Shown piece after piece: positions 45,466 through 52,800 of a stretch of 64,000 nucleotides of DNA. This DNA is from Caldilineaceae bacterium. GTDB taxonomy: Bacteria > Chloroflexota > Anaerolineae > Caldilineales > Caldilineaceae. Where the stretch lies: the NCBI GenBank assembly GCA_958295845.1, contig OY282376.1, positions 1 through 64,000 of the forward strand. The letters run 5' to 3'. Both the position numbers and the translations under genes were made by a program. Below the pieces are notes generated by a model. That model saw only the letters and a list, made by a program, of their open reading frames with translations, had not been told where the DNA came from and did not search any database. The number at the start of each line of letters is the position of its first letter. The stretch's first letter is position 1.

Positions 45466-45471
45466 TATAAT
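45466..45471 (+). promoter_or_regulatory. Candidate -10 box for the nurA-like gene
   Basis: A perfect TATAAT lies 100 bases before the ATG at 45571 in a short AT-rich patch of the divergent region. The -35 region is poor (AGGTAA at 17 bases), so an activator may be involved or the box may be chance. Confidence 0.4.
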
Positions 45472-45570
45472 GGGAGTATCTTGAACGGGCCTATTCGTAA
45501 CACGAGGCGGTCTGCACGCAATACGCAATGTAGCAGAGCCGTTGTCCATATCCTGTTGAGGTGAGACTGA

Positions 45571-46782
45571 ATGTTTGTGCGAAGCGCGGCCGCGGCCGCG
45601 TTGGACCGGAAGAAGGCGCTGTTCTCTCTATACGATCACGACCGGCGGGAAGAGCGGAGGCGTATGCAGGGGTGGCTGGAGGAGCTGAAGACCGACTCCG
45701 CCGCTTCTCTGAACAGCCGGCTTGACGCCATCGATGACGACTGGCCCGGCGCACTGCCCACGGCAGAGTTCGAGCGCGCCGCCGGCATGCGTATCCCTCT
45801 GGGCGTGAGTTGGCAGAACCGTGAGCAGGCCAGTCAGTGGGCGCTGGAGACGCTCGACGGCCGGCCGGCGCTGGCCGTGGACGGGAGCCAGATCGTGCCG
45901 ACTACCGACTACGCTCCCCCGGTGGGAGCGGTGCAGATCGGCTGGTTCTTCAATGACCGGTGCACGGCAACCGATGGTGACGCGGCCGGGCGCTACGAAA
46001 AGGATATCGCCTTTGAGGTGCTGGCACCGGACGAGCTGCTAGACTCGGATGGCGACGACAGCGTGTTCCCCAACTGGCGTGTGAACCAGGAGCGTTTCAT
46101 CCTCGAGTGCGCCAAGCTGTGTGAGTTCATGGAGCGCTGCGCGGGGCGGCCGTTTGGGCGCAGGCCGGTCTGTTTCCTGGACGGCTCGCTGATCATCTCC
46201 TTCGCCGGGCAGCTGCGCGCCGGCCGTGAACACGGTTATATCCAGGCTGTGCAGGCGCTGCTGGCCTGCTCCGAGCGGACGCGTACGCCGCTGGTCGGCT
46301 ATGTCGACAACACTTACAGCCGCGACCTCGTCACCCTGCTGGCGACGCTGCATGGTCTGCCGGCGCCGGCCCATGTCAACGACGCTTACCTGCTGCGTGA
46401 AACGCTGCCTAGTTGGGGCGATCGCAGCCCGTTCTGGGTATGCGCACGCCAGGACCGTCTCAGCGATGCAGGCCGCGCCGATTTCTATAAGCAGGTCTGT
46501 TTCTGCCTGGCGCGGCTGAGTATGGAGAACCCGCCGGCCCGGCTGGAGATCCCGCGCTGGCTGCTGGAGTCCGGCCGCGCCGATGAGATCGTCGCGCTCG
46601 TCCTGGCCGAGGCGGTTGTCGGCAACGGCTATCCCTACGTGCTGGAGGCGGCAGACGTGACCGCGGTTATTCAGCAGCAGGACCGCCAGCGCTTTTACCG
46701 GCTGTACCAGGATTTCCTGCAGGAGCAGGGTCTGGCCATGACGGTCACGCGCAAGCAGCGCAGTAAGCAGCTGCGGCGATAA
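45571..46782 (+). CDS. NurA-domain nuclease
   Basis: 403 residues, ATG with GAGGTGA. NurA proteins are 5-prime nucleases that share an RNase H-like core. The first acidic motif is LAVDGSQIVP (D104), then VCFLDGSLIISFAGQL with a second Asp-Gly-Ser, and LVGYVDNTYSRDLV with the third; the C-terminal helix ADVTAVIQQQDRQRFYRLY holds the last acid. NurA normally partners the HerA helicase in end resection or, in bacteria, in phage defence. No HerA gene is in the window, which is unusual. It lies beside the AAA plus TOPRIM pair, divergently. Confidence 0.82.
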   Translation: MFVRSAAAAALDRKKALFSLYDHDRREERRRMQGWLEELKTDSAASLNSRLDAIDDDWPGALPTAEFERAAGMRIPLGVSWQNREQASQWALETLDGRPALAVDGSQIVPTTDYAPPVGAVQIGWFFNDRCTATDGDAAGRYEKDIAFEVLAPDELLDSDGDDSVFPNWRVNQERFILECAKLCEFMERCAGRPFGRRPVCFLDGSLIISFAGQLRAGREHGYIQAVQALLACSERTRTPLVGYVDNTYSRDLVTLLATLHGLPAPAHVNDAYLLRETLPSWGDRSPFWVCARQDRLSDAGRADFYKQVCFCLARLSMENPPARLEIPRWLLESGRADEIVALVLAEAVVGNGYPYVLEAADVTAVIQQQDRQRFYRLYQDFLQEQGLAMTVTRKQRSKQLRR

Positions 46783-46787
46783 CGGCA

Positions 46788-46821
46788 GTGGTCAGTGGTC
46801 GGTGGTTAGTGGTCAGTGAGT
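46788..46821. repeat. 7-bp GTGGTCA-type tandem repeat
   Basis: Five heptamers (CAGTGGT, CAGTGGT, CGGTGGT, TAGTGGT, CAGTGAG) begin six bases after the nurA-like stop. The last copy is the left end of the larger duplication that carries ogt. Confidence 0.85.
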
Positions 46822-47375
46822 AAGCAGGTCCTTGGCCCGACGTAGGCCTGCATCATCGTAATCTCTTACTATCAAATCTTACGGAGTAAGCAATGTCTTT
46901 GTCGGTAATGAACTACGACTCTCCTATAGGCCCTATCGAGATCCATGCCACGGACACGGCGGTGGGTAGAGTCGAATTTGCAGGGGAACAGGTGGGGGAG
47001 GTTGAAGAGGCAAGCTCGCATCCGCTGCTGGCGGAGGTGCGGCGCCAGTTGGACGCGTATTTCGCTGGGGAGTTACGCTGCTTCGATCTGCCCCTGGATC
47101 TTGAGGGCACGCCGTTTCAGCGCCAGGTTTGGCAGCAGCTTCTCAGCGTCGGATACGGCCAGACCGCCAGCTACCGGGACATCGCCGTCGCGATTGACAA
47201 CCCCAAGGCGGTGCGCGCGGTGGGCGCGGCTAACGGGCGCAATCCGGTCTCCATCATCGTGCCCTGTCATCGGATTATCGGTAGCGGCGGGCGTGCGAAG
47301 CTGACGGGGTATGGGGGTGGGTTGTGGCGTAAGGAGTGGCTGCTGCGGCATGAGGGGGTGTTGTTGGACCTATAA
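46814..47375 (+). repeat. Direct repeat carrying ogt, left copy
   Basis: Matches 49262-49825 at about 93 percent by eye, including about 80 bases upstream of the gene (CTTGGCCCGACG, ATCGTAATCTCTTA, AAATCTTACGGAGTAAG). The two copies frame a 1.9-kb block holding the second FN3/zinc-ribbon cassette. The repeat starts at a GTGGTCA heptamer. Confidence 0.85.
46893..47375 (+). CDS. ogt: Methylated-DNA-protein cysteine methyltransferase, copy 1
   Basis: 160 residues, ATG with GGAG. It moves a methyl group from O6-methylguanine to its own cysteine. Motifs: GTPFQRQVWQQLLSVGYGQT, SYRDIA, AVGAANGRNPVSIIVPCHRI with the acceptor Cys in PCHR, and LTGYGGGLWRKEWLL. The N-terminal domain is short, as in Ogt. 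Nearly identical to the protein at 49348-49827; differences are scattered substitutions such as Pro/Ser at 13 and Asp-Leu at the end. Confidence 0.96.
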   Translation: MSLSVMNYDSPIGPIEIHATDTAVGRVEFAGEQVGEVEEASSHPLLAEVRRQLDAYFAGELRCFDLPLDLEGTPFQRQVWQQLLSVGYGQTASYRDIAVAIDNPKAVRAVGAANGRNPVSIIVPCHRIIGSGGRAKLTGYGGGLWRKEWLLRHEGVLLDL

Positions 47376-47433
47376 GGAAGGTGCAACAAATGGGGGAATT
47401 TACTCTGGTTGAGGGGTGATTTTGGGGGGTATT

Positions 47434-47667
47434 TCAGGGCTGGGTGAGGTAATGAAGGGTGGCGAGGATTGCCGTCATGTACGCGCAGAGGAAGGGCCAC
47501 GTTCTGACGTAGATGCGCTTTCCGCCTTGGCGACTTCGGTGCGTACCGCCTCTATGGCTTTGAGGGCAGTTTGGGACTCTTCTTTCGTTGCCATGTGGTT
47601 GACTCTTTCTTCTCGTTTCAGCATGCGGTCGTCCAGATTCCCGATTTCTCGGAATGCTTTTTTTCAT
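47434..47667 (-). pseudogene. Small coiled-coil plus membrane-helix protein with frameshifts
   Basis: From the ATG at 47667 the frame breaks at a run of seven A after two codons. Removing one A gives a coiled coil (KAFREIGNLDDRMLKREERV, then KEESQTALKAIEAVRTEVAK); returning to the first frame gives a membrane helix (WPFLCAYMTAILATLHYL) and stop at 47434. The coil plus single C-terminal helix resembles XhlA-type phage proteins. Two compensating frameshifts suggest decay or sequence error at homopolymers. Confidence 0.4.
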
Positions 47668-47812
47668 GTTCTCTGACGCGTTAAGGCCATCCTATTCTGT
47701 CAAGTCCATTTGCATGTCTCCCTGAGGGTGGTTCTGGAAAAGGTTTTAGCGGGAAATCCAGTTAAGTTGGGGCTGTCTCGGATTTTTGGCAGTTGAACTT
47801 GAAAGGGAAATC

Positions 47813-48289
47813 GTGCGTAAGACTAGAGAGCGCCAGCCTATTTTGAGCAAGCCTGTCTGGTATAAGCGTATCAAGGGGAAGCGTTACATCTTCCTTTCTG
47901 CGGCCTTGCTTCTGGTGTTTTATTTCGCGGTGGGATTTCCGCCGACTTCGGCGAAACATCGACCGGCCTACCTTCGCATCGACAAAGAGAACACAGATAC
48001 TAACGTCCTTACATGGGTAGGCCGTGCGCCGGTATACGAAGTTACCTCGATCAGAAGCATCTACTTCCAGGGTTCCAGTTGGATATCCTCGCAGGATTTC
48101 TACGTAGTTTTCGAGCCCCGTTTTGAAGAGACTGACATACTCGAAGGTATGACTTACTCCTACCGTGTGCGTAGCATGGACAGAGGGCAAATTCCTATCA
48201 GCCGTTGGTCCCGTCACGTCATGCGCAGACTGTCGGTGACCGGGACGCGCCTAAATGTCTTTGACCATCCGCCGACGCCTATTCGTTGA
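47813..48289 (+). CDS. Membrane-anchored fibronectin-III-like protein, cassette copy 2
   Basis: 158 residues from GTG at 47813 with AAGGG upstream; aligned with 13104-13589 this start matches that ATG. Basic N-terminus (TRERQPILSKPVWYKRIKGK), one membrane helix (YIFLSAALLLVFYFAVGF), and an FN3-like domain (TDTNVLTWVGRAPVYEVTSI, EGMTYSYRVRSMDRGQIPIS). It overlaps the convergent proline-rich gene by 11 bases, the same layout as copy 1. Conservation of frame with many silent differences shows it is a real gene. Confidence 0.8.
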   Translation: MRKTRERQPILSKPVWYKRIKGKRYIFLSAALLLVFYFAVGFPPTSAKHRPAYLRIDKENTDTNVLTWVGRAPVYEVTSIRSIYFQGSSWISSQDFYVVFEPRFEETDILEGMTYSYRVRSMDRGQIPISRWSRHVMRRLSVTGTRLNVFDHPPTPIR

Positions 48290-48545
48290 CAGCATCTGGC
48301 GGCTCCGCCGTCGGCGGCATCATCGGGTAATGGGTTGGCGTGGCCTTCGGGTGTGAGGGGGGCAGTACCGGCCACGTAGGGGTCGGGTCGTACTCCAGGG
48401 GTTCAAACATGGGTTCGACTGCTGCGGCCATGCTGAGTGTGAATAGGATTGCGAGCGATCCGACGGCTATCGCCTGCCAAGGGCTGGGTTTGGTCAGGAA
48501 TTTGCGCGGTGGCTTTGTGGGTCTGCTGCCTCGTTTTCTGAACAT
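48279..48545 (-). CDS. Membrane protein with proline-rich external tail, cassette copy 2
   Basis: 88 residues from the ATG at 48545, which follows the TAA of the zinc-ribbon frame by five bases. A longer frame from GTG at 48614 overlaps that gene and is less likely. Basic start (FRKRGSRPTKPPRKF), one helix (AIAVGSLAILFTLSMAAA), and the tail EPLEYDPTPTWPVLPPSHP then PTHYPMMPPT, nearly as in copy 1. Role unknown. Confidence 0.7.
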   Translation of the reverse strand: MFRKRGSRPTKPPRKFLTKPSPWQAIAVGSLAILFTLSMAAAVEPMFEPLEYDPTPTWPVLPPSHPKATPTHYPMMPPTAEPPDAVNE

Positions 48546-48550
48546 GGGTT

Positions 48551-48769
48551 TTAGCCGATCCAACGGCTGCGTACTGACCACGCGAAAATAAGCATTGTCG
48601 CGGAGCCTGCCCACAGAAGGAACTTCCCTACACCGGAGAGGAACTCTTTATAGGCATAGGCTGGGTCGACCGCCTCGCAGGTATCGCATACTTCTTGATC
48701 GAAAAGGGGGTAGATCATTTCGGGCTGATATTCCTTTCCGCATTTCTGGCAGCGTTTGACGAATGTAAT
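48551..48769 (-). CDS. Zinc-ribbon plus membrane-helix protein, cassette copy 2 (ATT at start position)
   Basis: 72 codons that align end to end with 13889-14106. Two CxxC knuckles (CQKCGKEYQ and CDTCEAVDP) and one membrane helix (VGKFLLWAGSATMLIFAW). Where copy 1 has ATG this copy has ATT; the next upstream candidate is CTG at 48778. ATT starts exist but are rare, so this copy may be silent. The knuckles would lie in the cytoplasm with the helix at the C-terminus. Confidence 0.55.
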   Translation of the reverse strand: MTFVKRCQKCGKEYQPEMIYPLFDQEVCDTCEAVDPAYAYKEFLSGVGKFLLWAGSATMLIFAWSVRSRWIG

Positions 48770-48784
48770 TTGTTGCAGTGTCGC

Positions 48785-48900
48785 CCGTGCATTGCATCTC
48801 TTTTAGTTGGTGCCCCGGCTGTTCGTCGTCATGCTTATCACCATGTAGAAAGGTGTGTTTCGTATCAGGAGACTTAAGACTGCCGCGACCTGCAGCCGTT
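48785..48900 (-). pseudogene. C-terminal remnant related to the PrsW-like gene
   Basis: Upstream of the zinc-ribbon frame the minus strand reads QVAAVLSLLIRNTPFYMVIS and ends TNSRGTN with a TAA. Position and pattern match the last membrane helix of the PrsW-like protein (LAVLPALLLGFYVYYVY), which precedes the zinc ribbon in copy 1. The rest of the gene is missing, and a transposase remnant follows. Confidence 0.4.
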
Positions 48901-49065
48901 GCCAACGGCTGTCCGGCCAGGATGCGACCATCGCGGGGATCCGTACCGGTCGTGCGCTTTCATCAAGAACGCGTTCTTTGAAAGGTTTGCGACCGTTTCC
49001 CTTCCAGGCAGGGACGCCTAATTCGGGACGCACCAACCATACGCTGTTCTGGCCCCCCCCCCAGC

Positions 49066-49218
49066 AAACACATACCAACGACCACTTACTGCCACCGCAT
49101 ATCGCAGCGCACGCGCCTCACCGCAGACCTCGTCTGCCGTCACCCAGCGCATCGGCACGCCCAGCCGCCACGCATGGCGCAACATCGCAGCCGCCAGTTC
49201 AGCATGCTTGCTCTCATT
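49066..49218 (-). pseudogene. Transposase remnant, IS701/IS4-like DDE type
   Basis: The minus strand reads KHAELAAAMLRHAWRLGVPM, then RWVTADEVCGEARALR and YAVAVSGRWYV. This matches the region around the second catalytic Asp of IS701-like transposases (usual form GVP-x-x-WVTADEVYG). Both ends are lost; it stops next to a run of ten C at 49053-49062. It marks an old insertion at the edge of the duplicated block. Confidence 0.55.
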
Positions 49219-49261
49219 ATCGCTGAAGGAACCCCATCTTATCAATGTGCGGTTGTAGTAT

Positions 49262-49825
49262 GAGTGGTCAGTGCGTGCGCAGGTCTTTGGCCCGACGCAG
49301 GTCTGCATTATCGTAATCTCTTAATTTCAAATCTTACGGAGTAAGTAATGTCTTTGTCGGTAATGAACTACGACTCCCCTATCGGTTCCATTGAAATCCA
49401 TGCCACGGACACGGCGGTGGGTAGAGTCGAATTTGCAGGGCAACAGGTGGGGGAGGTTGAAGAGGCAAGCGCGCATCCGCTGCTGGCGGAGGTGCGGCGC
49501 CAGTTGGACGCGTATTTCGCCGGAGAGTTACGCTGCTTCGATCTGCCCCTGACCTTGGAGGGCACGCCGTTTCAGCGCCAGGTCTGGCAGCAGCTTCTCA
49601 GCGTTGGATACGGCCAGACCGCCAGCTACCAGGACATCGCCGTCGCGATTGACAACCCCAAGGCGGTGCGCGCGGTGGGCGCGGCTAACGGGCGCAATCC
49701 GGCCTCCATCATTGTGCCCTGTCATCGGATCATCGGCAGCGGCGGGCGTGTGAAGCTGACAGGGTATGGGGGTGGGTTGTGGCGTAAGGAGTGGTTGTTA
49801 AGGCATGAAGGGGTGTTGTTGGTGT
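49262..49825 (+). repeat. Direct repeat carrying ogt, right copy
   Basis: Second copy of 46814-47375. Homology starts at the AGTGGTCAGTG heptamers and includes the leader and the whole ogt gene. Beyond it the sequences diverge. Confidence 0.85.
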
Positions 49826-49827
49826 AG
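49348..49827 (+). CDS. ogt: Methylated-DNA-protein cysteine methyltransferase, copy 2
   Basis: 159 residues, same start region (ACGGAGTAAGTAATG) as copy 1. The active-site segment NPASIIVPCHRI and the GGGLWRKEWLL end are intact, so both copies should work. Substitutions are mostly conservative (for example Glu/Gln at 31, Asp/Thr at 68). It converges on the exonuclease-RecQ-UvrD gene 19 bases away. Confidence 0.96.
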   Translation: MSLSVMNYDSPIGSIEIHATDTAVGRVEFAGQQVGEVEEASAHPLLAEVRRQLDAYFAGELRCFDLPLTLEGTPFQRQVWQQLLSVGYGQTASYQDIAVAIDNPKAVRAVGAANGRNPASIIVPCHRIIGSGGRVKLTGYGGGLWRKEWLLRHEGVLLV

Positions 49828-49846
49828 AGGGGCGCTGGCGTTGCGA

Positions 49847-52800
49847 CTATGAATTGGGCTCGAACACCAACTCCGGCACTACTACTTCCCACGTATCGCA
49901 CCGGAGGCTTCTCTGGTACTGCGGATCTGAATACTCTTGGCTCCAGGTTGCGATGGCCAAGACTTTGGCAGAAGTGCAGCGCGTTCCTGACGGGGGTTCG
50001 AAATTACTGGCAAGCTGTCCGACGACCATCTCGCTGCAATTCAGTAATTCCCACCGATTCCCGCTGACCCGCACCTGCAACGGATCGCCCGGGGAAAGCG
50101 CGGCGATGGCGCGGTGCAGGGGATGGCTATGATGCCTGTATCCTGCGAAACTCAGGAAGACGTCACGCAGGCTGAGTTGTCTATATTGACGGGCGAGTTC
50201 CGGCTCCGCCGGCGGGAGTGTCGTAGGCACCTGCCGGCGCAGCACCGAGGGATTACTCCGCAAGGCATCCTGGAACGGGTGCGCTCCCGGAAGGCGCGCC
50301 AATGTGAGGGTCTGCCGAGCTCGGCTCATGGCCACGTAGTACAGCCGGCGCGGGGCGTCGGCATCCTCGCGGCGGTTGAAACGATTCCAGCCTCCGTCCA
50401 ACACAACCACGTGGTCGAACTCCAGTCCCTTGGCGCGATGGGCGGTCAGCAGGAGCAAACCGCGCTGACGGCGGCGTAGCTCCTGCCCCCACTCGGCCAG
50501 CCATTCGATGAACTGATCCACCGCTGTCTCCGCTCCACCGGTCTCCAACTCGTACTCGGCTATCGCTTCCTGCAACAGTTCAGTCCAAGGAGTTGGAGAC
50601 AGTCTGTCCACCCAGCCCTTCAGCTCCTCACTCTTCACCAAGCGGGTGTCTCGCCCGCGCAACCAATTCACGAGTGCCCGGGTCTCCCGCAGATGCCAGA
50701 CGTTTGAGAACTCCTCGTTCGCCATCTGCACCGGAATCCCTTCAAGTTCGCAAAGGCTGCGCACCGGGTCCAGGTAGCTCCATTCGCGCGCCACCACAGC
50801 GCAGGCAGACCAGTCCCAATCTTGAGTGAGACCGGACAGTCGTTTCAACTCGGCAATAGTCGACTGCGCCTGAGTGATGGGCGTGCCGCCGACCGGCAGA
50901 ATTTGAACTCGACCTTTGGCTACCGAGTCAAGTTCAGTCCATACACCGCCGTCCTGGTCCTTCCTGCGCGTCCGATCAATTTGGATTGGATGCTCTGTCT
51001 TCATCCGTTGCCGCGCAGGCGCAATTACCGCATTAGCGGCCTCTATAATGTGGGTGGTGGAGCGGTAGTTGTCGGTCAGAAAGAAAGACCTGGCGCTATA
51101 GTCTTCCTCGAAACGGCGGATAAACTCGACCGACGCGCCGCTGAAGGCATAGATGTTTTGATCGTCGTCACCCACTGCGAAAAGGCTCAGCTTATCATCC
51201 TCTTCAGGAAGAGTCCGGCCCGCCAGCGCGGAGATCAGGTTGTACTCATCAGGACCGATATCCTGGTATTCGTCCACCAGTATCCAGCGGAAGCCTGCCA
51301 GCAAGCGTGTTCGCATTTCGTCCGCCTCTTCAGGGGGTAGGCCTTCCCCGCGTAGCAGAGAGGTCGCCTGGCGGAGAAATGTTTTGAAGTCTTCGTCGTC
51401 AAGTTGATTCGCCCGTCCCGAAAAGCTGGCTCCCGTCAAGCGCATTGCGAGCGCGTGGCAGGTCAGTACGATTATTCCGCGAGCATCATCGCCGATCAGA
51501 TCTGCCAAGCGGCGGCGGATTTCGACAGCGGCGTGCCGGTTGTAAGCGAGCGCCAGGATACTGCGTGGGTTTTCACGTCTCACGCGTATCAGATAAGCGA
51601 CACGATGCACCAGGACTCGCGTCTTGCCGGAGCCGGGGCCGGCCAGCACCAGCACGTTCGTCCGTTCCCGATTGTCTGCCACAATGCGGCGCTGGATGGG
51701 ATTATTCAGGCTTTCGACGACGATACGCCATGACTCAGGCGTGGTCTGCCGCGAGAGTTCTCTGTCACGATCTGGCAGCCAGCGAAGTAAAAATTCCTCT
51801 TGCGGAAGGCTGAAATAATCCATCGCCAAGCGCAGGGCATCAGCCATCGATCCCAGGCCCTTCTCCGCGAATTCCGCCATCACGTGGATCTGCAGCACCT
51901 GTTCGTCATAATGGAGTTTGAGGGAGCGAAAATCGGTCTCGGCGAATCCGCGTCGTTCCTGCTGCAGGCGAATGGTCATGGCCGGGCGAAAGATTGCCAG
52001 ACCCTTGTTCAGCCGAATGACTTCCTGCTCGTGCAGCCATAGCAGAGCACGATCTCTTATTTTGTCGTGGTGCGTGACTCTACTCTTCAAAGTGAGGTCG
52101 GACGTGATAGCTGTGAGTAGCTTGCCTAGAGTCGTCTCGGCCAGCAGATCTGTGCCTCGGCTGCCTTGTGGCAGGCTGGCAAGCAGATGATCCAGAAGCC
52201 GCCTGGCGGCCTCTCGTCGCAAGGCCGCGGTCTTCTTCAAGTCGCCCCACTCGCGCTGTAACGTCACCTGCAGAGTCTCGACTTTATTCCCCTGCACCCC
52301 AAGGCTTCCCCCGCCACCACCTTCGCCCCGCCCATCCGCGGCGATGCTGCGGATGATGCGCCGCACGCGTTCCGGCAGGGCATAGGTATGGCCATCGTCT
52401 TTGAGCCATTGGGTGGCGAGGCGGAGATGCAGAATCGACGTATCGCCTTTGCTCATATCAGGGGCCATCTCTTGCATAGTGGCGATCAGGGCTTGTTCCA
52501 GTTCAGCCGCTTCCAGGAAGCGTCTCTGTGAGGAGCGATTCACCCCTGCGTGGACGAAGGCGGTAAGCACAGTATCATTGCTGGCGATGCCCAATTGCTC
52601 CAGATCGTCGAGGGCTTTCCGCACTCCTTCTGGCGTCAGGCCTGTTTGGGCCATCAGTTCGTCGGTGGTGATACCTTCATCCGCGTCCGCCTCGATCAGT
52701 TTCTCGGTGATGGTCATGAGTTGGCGGCGGTAGGCATGGGGGATAGAGGCTCTTTCGATCTTGTTACGCGCCTCCTCCTTTGAACTTACTCTCAGGGAGG

